Assembly: GCA_027452145.1 (NCBI GenBank)
Contig: DAIDHB010000280.1
Span: 47,888 to 111,887, forward strand
Direction: 5' to 3'
Length of the DNA: 64,000 bases
From: Planctomycetales bacterium
GTDB taxonomy: Bacteria; Planctomycetota; Planctomycetia; Isosphaerales; Isosphaeraceae
The translations under genes and the position numbers were made by a program. The notes beneath the pieces are model-generated. The model was given only the letters and a program-made list of their open reading frames with translations. It was not told the DNA's origin and made no database searches. Of this stretch, positions 54,012 through 62,729 are shown piece after piece. Within the stretch, counting starts at the first letter, position 1; each line of letters opens with the position of its first letter.

Positions 54012-55130
54012 ATGCTGCGCACTGAAACCCAGGCGACGGCGCCCGAGCGTCGCGGCTTCACCCTGATCGAACTGCTGGTCGTCATCGCCATCATCGCCGT
54101 GCTGATCTCGCTGCTGCTGCCGGCCGTGCAGTCGGCCCGCGAGGCCGCTCGCCGCGCCCAATGCACCAACAACCTCAAGCAGATCGCCCTGGCCGCGTCG
54201 AACTACGAGAGCGCCATCGGCTGCTACCCGCCGAACGGCGAGTGGCAGGGATGTATCACGCCGGGCTACGTCGGCACGAGTTACAGCGTTTTCATGTCCA
54301 TGAGTCCCTACCTTGAGCAGACGTCCGTGTACAATTCTATGAACATGGGCGGCTGTTTCCTCGATGCAGCCAACATGACCGCGATGGGCACCCAGGTCGC
54401 CAGCCTCGTCTGCCCCAGCGACTGGGCCGATGCCTCCGGCCTCAGCGAGCCGGCGGGAAAGTACTTCAGCGGCTACAGCGGCTCGGCCACGTTCACCCTG
54501 TACTACTCCAGCTACGGCGCGATGACCGGGACGTGGATGATCGAGCCGAGTCCCAATCTCCCCGTGTACGGGTTCCTCAACCCCAATTTCTCCAATTCGA
54601 TCGGCGCCATGAACGGCATGCTCCATCTGGATAGCCACCACACGATCTCGTCGATCACCGATGGCACCAGCAACACCATCCTCTTCGGCGAGCGGGCCAA
54701 GGACATCCTGAATAATACGAGTGTGAACCCGTCCGCCTGGGGCTACTGGTACAGTAGCCTGCGGACGATGCAGACCTCGATGTGGCCGATCAACCCGCAG
54801 AAAAAGATCGCGCCGCTCAACTGCCCCGGCTTGCAGGGGATCAACGCCTACGGGACCTCGTCGATCATCCAGTGGATCTTCGCCGCCTCGAGCGACCACC
54901 CCGGTGGCGCCAACTTCGCCTTCTGTGACGGGTCGGTCCACTTCCTCAAGGACACGATCAGCTCCTGGCAGCTTGATACCTCGGGAGGCTCCAACACGGG
55001 CGACCCGCTCGGGGTGACGTACAACAGCACGTCGCAGACCTACACCCTCGCCCCCGGTACGCAATTCGGCGTGTATCAGGCCCTCACGACGCGCAATGGG
55101 GGCGAAGTCATCAGCAGCGATCAGTTCTGA
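54012..55130 (+). CDS. DUF1559 pilin-like protein with H-X9-DG domain
   Basis: 372 residues. Start at 54012 with GAGGAG upstream. The type IV prepilin N-terminus is clear: RRGFTLIELLVVIAIIAVLI with Gly15/Phe16 cleavage and the conserved Glu20, then LPAVQSAREAARRAQCTNNL of DUF1559. The C-terminal domain carries HPGGANFAFCDG (His296, Asp306, Gly307), the H-X9-DG motif. These proteins are thought to be processed by prepilin peptidase and displayed on the surface, their number per genome being large in Planctomycetes. The small lipoprotein upstream is a likely partner. Confidence 0.92.
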   Translation: MLRTETQATAPERRGFTLIELLVVIAIIAVLISLLLPAVQSAREAARRAQCTNNLKQIALAASNYESAIGCYPPNGEWQGCITPGYVGTSYSVFMSMSPYLEQTSVYNSMNMGGCFLDAANMTAMGTQVASLVCPSDWADASGLSEPAGKYFSGYSGSATFTLYYSSYGAMTGTWMIEPSPNLPVYGFLNPNFSNSIGAMNGMLHLDSHHTISSITDGTSNTILFGERAKDILNNTSVNPSAWGYWYSSLRTMQTSMWPINPQKKIAPLNCPGLQGINAYGTSSIIQWIFAASSDHPGGANFAFCDGSVHFLKDTISSWQLDTSGGSNTGDPLGVTYNSTSQTYTLAPGTQFGVYQALTTRNGGEVISSDQF

Positions 55131-55437
55131 CCTGCTCGATCTACCCCGGAAGGCGGGAGCAGGAAGGAGACCGAACTGACCCTGGATGACGGCGCCTTTG
55201 CGGCTTCCGCTCGAGAGAGTCAACGAGTGGCCTGGACCTTGTCCGGGTGCGGGAGGCGAGATCCGGCCTTCCGCCGCGGCCGGCTGACGGCGGCGTCTCT
55301 CGGGCCGCGGTCTCCAGTTCGTCAACCGGTCCCGTTCAGGTCCGGAAGCCGAAGCGATCCGGGCCCGATCGCCTGCGAAGCCGGCATTCCGCCGTTCCGC
55401 TCAAACGATGGCCGGGGCCGGTCGAGAATTCGTTTCG

Positions 55438-55546
55438 TCCGCAGATGGACGCAGATTCCTGAAGGACGTGGACCCGCTGTTGAACCGAACGTCGTCGCCC
55501 AATTCGTCTCAGCCCTTCCCCTGCGTTCATCCGCGTCATCTGCGGA
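55438..55546. repeat. Inverted repeat of CCGCAGAT/ATCTGCGG type
   Basis: Left arm TCCGCAGATGGACGCAGATT (from 55438) pairs with the right arm ending GCGTCATCTGCGGA (55519-55546, with CTGCGTTCATCCGCG inside) around a loop of about 60 bases. Type known from other planctomycete genomes, from memory only. Confidence 0.6.
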
Positions 55547-55730
55547 CAGTCGCCTGAGGGCACTTCCCCTCGCTTTAGAACGTCGCCGTCCGCTTTCCGC
55601 CATCGACCCGCCCTCCCAATCGGCACAACCAGACCGAAAAAACGAGGAATTCCCAAAAAAGTGAGAATAAAACCGCGCGGCTGGCGTCTATATAGGGGGT
55701 CGGTGGGTCTTTGGCAATTTGTACGACGGT

Positions 55731-55754
55731 AAAAAGCCATCCCGCCCGGGATGG
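55731..55754 (-). terminator. Intrinsic terminator on minus strand
   Basis: Read on the minus strand, CCATCCC (55754-55748) GGGC GGGATGG (55743-55737) forms a 7-bp stem with a 4-nt loop, followed at once by C and then TTTTT (55735-55731). This is the textbook layout of a Rho-independent terminator. Confidence 0.6.
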
Positions 55755-55900
55755 CGGTGCATCTGCGATGGTGCGCGAGGTCGCCGCGACAGAGCGCGGC
55801 TGACCTCGCCGCATGCGTCGTGGGCAGGTGAAATGTGGCCGCCTGCGGGACCAGCGCCTTGTTGCTTGTAACAAGGCCGAGATGAGTGCATTCGGTCCCG
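55731..55900 (-). ncRNA. Candidate structured small RNA, about 170 nt
   Basis: On the minus strand four stems lie in a row: GCCTTGTT/AACAAGGC (55877-55856), GCAGG/CCTGC (55846-55824), GCGAGGTCAGCCGCG/CGCGGCGACCTCGC (55809-55775, 14 pairs with one bulge), and the terminator stem (55754-55737) ahead of a U-run. A TAAAAT box (55912-55907) could be the -10, with AT-rich sequence upstream (55950-55975) as an UP-like element; no good -35. No protein frame fits. Function unknown. It might instead be the 3' end of a long transcript from the kinase gene stopping at 56401. Confidence 0.4.
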
Positions 55901-56400
55901 GGCGGGATTTTAGGGCTCGAACCACACTGAAATCGCGCGAACGAACCCAATCTTCATATTTTCTTCATATTTCGTCCGACGGTTTCGGCTCCGAAAGGGC
56001 GTCCCGGGGGTCGATTTGAGCAAAACGACCAATACGAGCAATACGCTGCGCGCGTGCTACTGTGCGTGGCCCTCGAGTTTTCAGAGCAACCCAATTTCTG
56101 CCCGGTGGGCAGGCGCGATAGTGTTCGTTCTTTCATCAAGCGATCCGGGGTCGGTTTGCGCGCCGAGGACGACCGGCCCGGAATGCGGGGCTCCTGTGTT
56201 CCCATGCGACGGCGCGACTTACGCCGACCCGAGCCGATTTCCGGCGACCGGCGACCTGAGTCGCCGGGTGCTTTCTCCTCGCCAGGGTCAGTACGTGATG
56301 GTTCGCCCACGGCTTCAAGCAATGAATGGCGACTCATGCGGCCGGTTCGCCTGGCGGGCTCGAGGCGGCGTTCGATACTGATCTAACGGAGATTCCCCGG

Positions 56401-59400
56401 TTACCGCAAGCCGGGCCCCGCCGGGATCGGATCGTCGGGGAATCCGGCGTCGTACAGGATGGCTGGCAGGTCGGGGCGGCCGAGCACCAGGCCGAAGTCG
56501 GGGTTGTTGCGGAGCGACGAGAGGTCGGTCAGCCCCAGCGCGACCGCCAGGCGCAGGTGATCGGTGGCCAGATCGAGGTCGCGACGGCGGGCCGAATCCG
56601 CCGGACCGGAGACCGAGATCCGGCCGTAACCGACCCGCGCGGCCGAGGTGATCTCGTCGAACGCCAGGCGGACCAGTTCGGCGGTGGGCCGGCCGTTCCA
56701 CAGATCGCGTCGGCGCGCGTCAAGCCTGTCGGCTTCATCCGCGCGGCCGGCCCGACGCGCGAGCCGGGCCTGCTCCCACAGCACTTCCGAGAGTGGGCGG
56801 CGGGCCATGTCGGGCGCTCCGGCGGCCGCGACCAGCGGGTCGAGGATTCCGGTTGCCTGGTCGAGCAGACTCACCGCCGGGCCGTCCTGTTCCTGGTCGG
56901 CCGCGGATCGGGCCTCGCCCAGCAGGTACGTGGCCCGGAGGATTCGGGCATGAGGGCCGCCGGAGGCACCGTCCAGGCCGGCGACCAGCCCGGCCGCCTC
57001 GGCGTACCAGCGACGAGCCGCCCCCGGGTCGCCGGCCGAGCGCTCCACGGCGGCGAGCATTGCGAGCTGATCGGCCAGCTCGAACGTGCGAGTCCGGTCG
57101 GCCGGCCGCTCGGCCAGCAGCTCGCGACGCAGGGCCACCGCCCGGCGGTAGTGCGGCACGCCTTCCTCGACCCGGCCCAGGTCCAGATACTGTTCGCCCA
57201 GGTTCCAGAGGATCACCGCCAGATTGCTCCGGTAAAGGTCCGACTCGGGCGCGGCCGTGACGGCGCGATCCTCCTCGTCGCGGGCCCGCGAGAGAGCCGC
57301 CAGGCCCTGGACGTTGTCGCGCCACTCGTCGCGGAGGAAGCCCAGGAGGTGCAGGGCACGCCCCAGCTCGGCATGGTAACGCGCCTGCTCGGGATGCGAG
57401 TTGACCAGCGACTCGAGGATCTCGATCGATCGCCCTATCGCGGTGAGCGCGTCGGCGTCCCGGTCGAGCTCGTGCCGCAGCGGTGCGATCTCGCTCAGGT
57501 TGCCGGCGAGGTTCTCGCGGAAATCGTTGACCGAGGGGTGCGCCGCCACCAGGGCGTCGCGGTAGACCAGGGCCTTCTCGAGCATCTCGAGCGCCGGGCG
57601 GTGGTCCTCCGGGTGCAGTCGGTAGAGGACCGTGCTGATGTTGTAGTAGCTGAGGCCCATCCGATTGAGCAACTCGGCCGGCGGCGGGCCGTCGCGGTGC
57701 TGATCCAGCAGCGACTGGCAGAGGGCCTGGAACTCGCGGAAGGCGCTTAGCGACTCGTCGAGCTGGCCGATCCTGAAGTGGATGAAGCCGCGGGCGTTGA
57801 GAACGTCGCCCAGGCGTTTCCGGTTCGCGGGGTCGGCGGCGGCCCCGGCGGGCAGTTCGCGGAGGATCGACTCGGCCTCGCGGAGGCGGCCGAGGGCGCG
57901 GTCGGGCTCGCCCCCCTCGCCCTCGGCGATCCCCAGCTCCTTGTCGCACTCGGCCAGGGCGAGGCGGGACGACACATCTTCGGGCCGGTCCGCGACGAGC
58001 CCCTGCATCATCTTGCGGGCGCGGGCGAGCGTGTCGAAGGCGCGGGGGAAGTCGGGCAGCCGGGTGAGCTGTTCGCCCAGCGCCATCGTGGCGCGTGCCA
58101 GGTGGGCGCGGACGTCGGCATCGGCGGGACTCGCGGCATGGAGCTCGTCCCACAGGGCGATCGACGCCTCGAAGGCCGGGATCGTCTTGCCCGGCGTTCC
58201 GATTTCCCGCATGATCTGGCCGACGCGGTACTGGGCCTCGGCCACCTCGCGGCGCAGCTCGGGGTCGGCCCCGCGCTGCTGGAGGAACGCGCGATAGTAG
58301 TCCAGGGCCGTCTTGAGCAGCTCGCTGCGGAGCCGGCGGAGGTCGACGGATTCCTGGGACTTCAGCAGCGTGTCCTCGCTGACGCGGGTGAGGTAGTCGT
58401 CGACGGCCCGGCGGGCGAGGTTGTAGTTCGTCTCGGCCAGGGCGCGGGCCTCGGCCTCACGGCGGCGGCCGTTCTCGACCACGATCATGCCGCCGGTGGC
58501 GCCGAGGGTCAGCACCACGAGCGCGGCCGCAGCCGCGGCCGTCCAGGTCCGGTGCCGGCGGAGCCAGCGGCCGAGCCGCTCGACCCGGCCCTCGTCGCGG
58601 GCCGAGACGGGCTCGTCGGCCAGCCAGTGGCGGACGTCGCGGGCCAGGTCGCGAACGCTTTCATAACGCCGGGACGGCTCGAGCGCCATCGCCTTCAGGC
58701 AGACGGCCTCGAGCGCGGGCGGGACGGAAGGCAGCACCGCTCGGGGCGGGCGGAAGTCGCCCGCGACGACCTTCGCCAGGACCGCGCGGGTATCGTCGGC
58801 CCGAAAGGCGAGCTGGCCGGTCAGCAGCTCGTAGAACGTCGCGCCCAGGCTGTAGACGTCGCTGCGAGGCCCCATCCCGTCGAGGTCGCCGCTCGCCTGC
58901 TCTGGGCTCATGTACGCCGGGGTGCCGACCGTGGTGCCCGGGGCGGTATCGCCGGCGTGGCTGCCGGTGCCCGAGGCGGCCAGCGTCGGCTCGTCATCCC
59001 CCTCGCCGATCGCCGGCACGATGTCGGGGCGTCCGATCACCTTGGCGAGCCCCCAGTCAACCACCAGGGTCTCGCCGTACTTCCCCAGCATGATGTTCGC
59101 CGGCTTGAGGTCGCGATGGAGCACCCCGCGGCTGTGCGCGTAATCGATCGCGTCGCAGACGTCCAGGAACCGGCCGAGCAGCTCGCGGAACTCCATTCCC
59201 GCCAGGTCCGGCGCCTCGGACCGCCCCGCCGCCGTCGCGGCCGCGCCGGGATCCGTCAGCCCGTGGAAGCGGCGGAGCGCCGCCGACAGGCTCTCGCCGC
59301 GGATGAACCGCATCGCGTAATAGGGCCGGCCGTCCGGGTCGTGGCCCAGGCTGTAGACCGGCACGATCCCCGGGTGCTCGAGATTGCCGGTGATCTCGGC

Positions 59401-59997
59401 CTCCAGGACGAACCGCGCGCGCTGGTCGGCGCGGTTGGCGAAGCGATCCTGGATCACCTTGAGCGCCACCTCGCGCTGGAGCTCGCCATCGCGGGCCACC
59501 CAGACCTGCCCGATGCCGCCCCGGGCGTGCGGGCGGACCGGCCGGAACCGGGGACCGGTCGCGACGGCCTGGGATCCGGCGGTCCCGTTGCCGGCGGGGC
59601 CGGGGTGGGGAAGCGTCTCGTCGCCACCCGGGGCAGCCGCGTCGGCCGCGTCGGCCGCCGGCAGGGTCGGCTCGAGCCGAAGAGCCGCGCCAAGCGTCGT
59701 CCTGAGCGCCGCATCGTGGATTTCGGTCAGAACCTCCTCGGTCCGGGCCTGGAGGTTCCAGCCTTCGATCGCGGCCTGGAGATCGTCGCGGGGCCGGGCG
59801 AGGTGTGCGTCGGCCAGGCACACGAGCGCCGCGAGCCGGTCGCGGTCGATCGCGCCGTCGGCGAGCAGGACGTCGGCGAGCGGGCGCCGGCGGTCCCTCG
59901 CCCAGGTCCCGAGGGCAACCGAGAGCGCATGGCGAGGGATGGCGTCGGTGAGCAGCGCCAGCACGGCCACCAGGACGTCACGGTTCAGGTCGTCCAC
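56401..59997 (-). CDS. Membrane-anchored Ser/Thr protein kinase with TPR C-terminal domain
   Basis: 1198 residues. The GTG start at 59997 (residues MDDLNRDVLVAVLALLTDAI) has AAGGGGA upstream and matches the usual N-terminus of this planctomycete kinase type; in-frame ATG starts further out are rejected. Kinase residues: glycine loop GGIGQVWVA at 160-168, Lys180 in VALK, HRDLKPAN 294-301, DWG (314-316) in place of DFG, SPEQ at 364-367, SDVYSLGATFYELLTG. One membrane helix at about 486-507 (TAAAAAALVVLTLGATGGMI), then repeated TPR-like helices to the end. A sensory or scaffold kinase facing the cytoplasm is likely; the ligand is not known. Confidence 0.9.
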   Translation of the reverse strand: MDDLNRDVLVAVLALLTDAIPRHALSVALGTWARDRRRPLADVLLADGAIDRDRLAALVCLADAHLARPRDDLQAAIEGWNLQARTEEVLTEIHDAALRTTLGAALRLEPTLPAADAADAAAPGGDETLPHPGPAGNGTAGSQAVATGPRFRPVRPHARGGIGQVWVARDGELQREVALKVIQDRFANRADQRARFVLEAEITGNLEHPGIVPVYSLGHDPDGRPYYAMRFIRGESLSAALRRFHGLTDPGAAATAAGRSEAPDLAGMEFRELLGRFLDVCDAIDYAHSRGVLHRDLKPANIMLGKYGETLVVDWGLAKVIGRPDIVPAIGEGDDEPTLAASGTGSHAGDTAPGTTVGTPAYMSPEQASGDLDGMGPRSDVYSLGATFYELLTGQLAFRADDTRAVLAKVVAGDFRPPRAVLPSVPPALEAVCLKAMALEPSRRYESVRDLARDVRHWLADEPVSARDEGRVERLGRWLRRHRTWTAAAAAALVVLTLGATGGMIVVENGRRREAEARALAETNYNLARRAVDDYLTRVSEDTLLKSQESVDLRRLRSELLKTALDYYRAFLQQRGADPELRREVAEAQYRVGQIMREIGTPGKTIPAFEASIALWDELHAASPADADVRAHLARATMALGEQLTRLPDFPRAFDTLARARKMMQGLVADRPEDVSSRLALAECDKELGIAEGEGGEPDRALGRLREAESILRELPAGAAADPANRKRLGDVLNARGFIHFRIGQLDESLSAFREFQALCQSLLDQHRDGPPPAELLNRMGLSYYNISTVLYRLHPEDHRPALEMLEKALVYRDALVAAHPSVNDFRENLAGNLSEIAPLRHELDRDADALTAIGRSIEILESLVNSHPEQARYHAELGRALHLLGFLRDEWRDNVQGLAALSRARDEEDRAVTAAPESDLYRSNLAVILWNLGEQYLDLGRVEEGVPHYRRAVALRRELLAERPADRTRTFELADQLAMLAAVERSAGDPGAARRWYAEAAGLVAGLDGASGGPHARILRATYLLGEARSAADQEQDGPAVSLLDQATGILDPLVAAAGAPDMARRPLSEVLWEQARLARRAGRADEADRLDARRRDLWNGRPTAELVRLAFDEITSAARVGYGRISVSGPADSARRRDLDLATDHLRLAVALGLTDLSSLRNNPDFGLVLGRPDLPAILYDAGFPDDPIPAGPGLR

Positions 59998-60263
59998 GCC
60001 GGTCCCCTTCCGATCCCCCGCCGCCGATGTCCGCCGCCTGAGCAATGCCCGATCGGCTCCCGGGCATTCCATCATAACGCCTGGAACGGCCGCATCGAGA
60101 TCCCGCGGCCTCGCGGGAGCCGATCGATCCGCCGCCGCGGGGTGCAGGTGGGCTTGAAGGCGGCGGACCCGGGACGCATAATGGGAGCCCTTGATGCCCC
60201 GGTCGGCCCGCGCCGACCGTCCGCTTTCACCGCACAGGCCGCCCCGAGGAGCCGAAGGATCCC

Positions 60264-60407
60264 ATGAAGTCCAAGACGCGTCATCGCAAGAGTTACAAGT
60301 GGCGCAAGAAGGCCGATAGCTCGCCCGTGGCCAAGGGCCGGCGGGCCAAGATCCACGGCATGCGCAACCCCCGCAAGGCCAAGCGGGCCGGCGGCCGCGG
60401 CCTCTGA
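60264..60407 (+). CDS. Small, strongly basic 47-residue protein
   Basis: 47 codons, ATG at 60264 with GAAGGA about 7 bases upstream, TGA at 60405. The sequence is MKSKTRHRKSYKWRKKADSS and continues to KAKRAGGRGL; it contains 19 Lys/Arg, one Asp and no Glu. The KIHGMRNPRKAKRAGGRG end faintly recalls ribosomal protein bL34, but the match is not convincing. A CATAAT -10-like box lies at 60177-60182. Likely nucleic-acid-binding; function unknown. It lies between the kinase (divergent) and glutamate dehydrogenase (convergent). Confidence 0.6.
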   Translation: MKSKTRHRKSYKWRKKADSSPVAKGRRAKIHGMRNPRKAKRAGGRGL

Positions 60408-60453
60408 GCCGCGCCCGCCTCGCCCCGTGGGGCCGCCGATCGCACCCCTCGGC

Positions 60454-61683
60454 CTAGATCCCGCCCAGGACCTTTGCACGCCCGACCCGCGAGATCGCCT
60501 TCATGAACGCGGCCGTGCGGAGCGACACCCCTCTGCGCTGCGCCAGGTCGTAGATGTCGCGGAACGCCTCGACCAGCCGCTTCTCCTCCTCCCGCTGGAC
60601 CTGTTCGAGCGGCCAGCGGAAATGTTGGAGATTCTGGACCCATTCGAAGTAGCTGACGACCACGCCTCCGGCATTCGCCAGCACGTCGGGGACGACCGGG
60701 ATCCCGCGGGCTACGAAGACCTCGTCGCCGTCGGGCCAGGTCGGGCCGTTGGCCGCCTCAACGATCAGGCCAGCCTGCACCGCCCGGGCCATCTCGCGAT
60801 CGAAGACCCCGCCCAGCGCCGCGGGGATCAGGACGTCGACCGCCATCGTCAGGAGCGATTCGTTCGTCGTGGTGTCGCCCCCCTTGAAACCGGCGATCTT
60901 GTGAGAGACCGCGACGTGCCGGTCGAGCTCGGCGATGTCGATCCCCTCGCGGTTGACGACGGCGCCGTAGGCGTCGGAGACGCCGACGATCTTGCCCCCC
61001 ATCTGCGCCAGGAACCGCGCCGTGAAGCTGCCGACATTCCCATAGCCCTGGATGGCGATCGTCGTACCGGCGACCGTCCGCTGGAGCCGGGCGAGCATCT
61101 CGCGGGTCACGATCGCCAGGCCGAAGCCCGTGGCGGCCTCGCGCCCCGCCGAGCCGTGGAACTCAACCGGCTTGCCCGTCACGCAGGCGGGGGCGAAGCC
61201 GGCGTACTTGGCGTACTCGTTCATGATCCAGGCCATGACCTGGGCGTCCGTCCCCATGTCGGGGGCCGGGATGTCCTTGTGAGGCCCAATCGTGTCGTGG
61301 ATCTTCTCGATGAACTTGCGCGTGAGGCGCTCCAGCTCGCCCCGCGAGAGTTTCCCCGGGTCGCAGTTGATCCCGCCCTTGGCGCCGCCGAAGGGGAGGT
61401 CGACGATCGCCGTCTTCCACGTCATCAGACTGGCGAGCGACCGCGCCTCGTCCTGGTCGACGGCGGGGTGATACCGCAACCCTCCCTTGTAGGGGCCGCG
61501 GGAATTGTCGTGCTGGACGCGGTAACCGATGAAGTTGCCGATCCTGCCCGAGTCGAGCTCGATGGGGACCTCGACCCGGACCTCGCGATCGGGCGTGACC
61601 AGCAGTGTGCGGATGTTCTCGGTCAGGTCCAGGAGCCTGGCCGCCTGCTCAAAATAGTAATTGGTCGCCTCGAAGGCTTGCAT
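60454..61683 (-). CDS. gdhA: Glutamate dehydrogenase (Glu/Leu/Phe/Val family)
   Basis: 409 residues, cytoplasmic. Family motifs: YKGGLRYHP (substrate Lys region), PFGGAKGGI (catalytic Lys), PAPDMGTD, IQGYGNVGSFTARFL (nucleotide-binding GxGxxG), EAANGPTWPDGDEV, NAGGVVVSYFEWVQN. These identify the short, Glu-type oxidative/reductive amination enzyme. Length agrees with hexameric bacterial enzymes. The start at 61683 opens directly into the family N-terminus (MQAFEATNYYFEQAARLLDL). NAD or NADP preference cannot be read from sequence. Confidence 0.94.
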   Translation of the reverse strand: MQAFEATNYYFEQAARLLDLTENIRTLLVTPDREVRVEVPIELDSGRIGNFIGYRVQHDNSRGPYKGGLRYHPAVDQDEARSLASLMTWKTAIVDLPFGGAKGGINCDPGKLSRGELERLTRKFIEKIHDTIGPHKDIPAPDMGTDAQVMAWIMNEYAKYAGFAPACVTGKPVEFHGSAGREAATGFGLAIVTREMLARLQRTVAGTTIAIQGYGNVGSFTARFLAQMGGKIVGVSDAYGAVVNREGIDIAELDRHVAVSHKIAGFKGGDTTTNESLLTMAVDVLIPAALGGVFDREMARAVQAGLIVEAANGPTWPDGDEVFVARGIPVVPDVLANAGGVVVSYFEWVQNLQHFRWPLEQVQREEEKRLVEAFRDIYDLAQRRGVSLRTAAFMKAISRVGRAKVLGGI

Positions 61684-61923
61684 CGGAGCCCCGTTCCCCG
61701 GATAACGGTAATCTCGGTGTCCAACCCGGCGGATCCCTCCCGGTTCGCACCGATCCTAACGGACCACCCCGCCGCCCCGCAATGGCCCTGGCCATCCCCC
61801 GCACCGACGGGCGAAGACCGCCCGCACCGCCCCGACCCGCTGCCCGGGAACCTCCGAATTCAACCGGATTCACGCCCGAAACCAGCAATCGGAAAATCGG
61901 ATAAGTCCTTGCACGGAAATGGA

Positions 61924-62703
61924 ATGGACGCGACAATGGAACCGTGGCGCCTGGCCGAGATGACCTACGGGCAGATCAAGGGCGAGCCCCCCTTCCAGGT
62001 GGCCGTCCTGCCGCTGGGCGCGACCGAGCCCCACAACCTTCACCTGCCCTACGGGACCGACACCTTCCAGGTGGAGGTGATCGCCTCGCGAGCCTGTGCC
62101 ATCGCCCACGGCCGAGGCGCGCGGGTCGTGCTGCTGCCCGCCCTGCCTTACGGGACCGAGACCAACCAGATGCGGTTCCCCATGGCGATGAACCTGAATC
62201 CCTCGACCATGGGACGAGTCCTCGCCGACCTGGTCGACTCGCTCGAGGCCCACGGGGTCGATCGCCTGCTGATCCTCAACGGCCACGGGGGTAACGACCT
62301 GAAATGGGTGCTCCGCGAGCTGCATCGATCGACGAAGGTCCACATCTTCCTGTGCAACTGGTTCCGGATGATCTCGGATTGCTATTCGAGCATATTCCGG
62401 GAAAAGGACGACCACGCCGGCGAGATGGAGACCAGCATGGGGCTGGCCCACTTCCCCGCCCTCGTACAGATGGACAGGGCCGACGAGGGTGCCGTGAAGC
62501 CGTCGCGGTTCGAGGCGGTCAACCGGGGCTGGGTGGAGATCACCCGGCCATGGCACCTGCTGACGACCAACTCGGGGTCGGGCGACCCCCGGGCGGCGAC
62601 GGCGGCCAAGGGCGAGGCGCTGACGCAACTGGTCGCCGAGCGGATCGGCGGCTTCCTGGGCGACCTGGCGGCCAGCCCGATCGACGAAACCTTCCCGTTC
62701 TGA
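61924..62703 (+). CDS. Creatininase-family amidohydrolase
   Basis: 259 residues. Creatininase motifs are visible: VAVLPLGATEPHNLHLPYGTD (metal ligands Glu, His, Asp), VVLLPALPYGTE, LLILNGHGGND, and the second-site DDHAGEMETSMGL (His, Glu). The family includes creatininase and the archaeal/bacterial enzymes of riboflavin and PQQ-like pathways, so the reaction here is not assigned. Start taken as 61924; an inner ATG at 61936 is possible. Confidence 0.82.
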   Translation: MDATMEPWRLAEMTYGQIKGEPPFQVAVLPLGATEPHNLHLPYGTDTFQVEVIASRACAIAHGRGARVVLLPALPYGTETNQMRFPMAMNLNPSTMGRVLADLVDSLEAHGVDRLLILNGHGGNDLKWVLRELHRSTKVHIFLCNWFRMISDCYSSIFREKDDHAGEMETSMGLAHFPALVQMDRADEGAVKPSRFEAVNRGWVEITRPWHLLTTNSGSGDPRAATAAKGEALTQLVAERIGGFLGDLAASPIDETFPF

Positions 62704-62729
62704 GCCCGCGGCCCGCCCGAGGAAAACGT

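Larger units (their letters stand above)
55131..56400. other. 1.27-kb region without genes
   Basis: No supportable protein gene on either strand. It contains the inverted repeat at 55438-55546, a candidate minus-strand RNA with terminator (55731-55900), and an AT-rich patch (55950-55975). The flanking genes converge here. Confidence 0.65.

Noticed and set aside
55575..55925. 116-residue open frame over the hairpin region
   Set aside because: It runs across four strong stems and a terminator and is low in protein-like order.
55900..55940. GGTTCGAGCC on the minus strand resembling a tRNA T-arm
   Set aside because: No matching 3' stem and no other tRNA arms.
57778..60267. Plus-strand open frame of 829 residues opposite the kinase
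   Set aside because: The kinase and TPR motifs lie on the minus strand.
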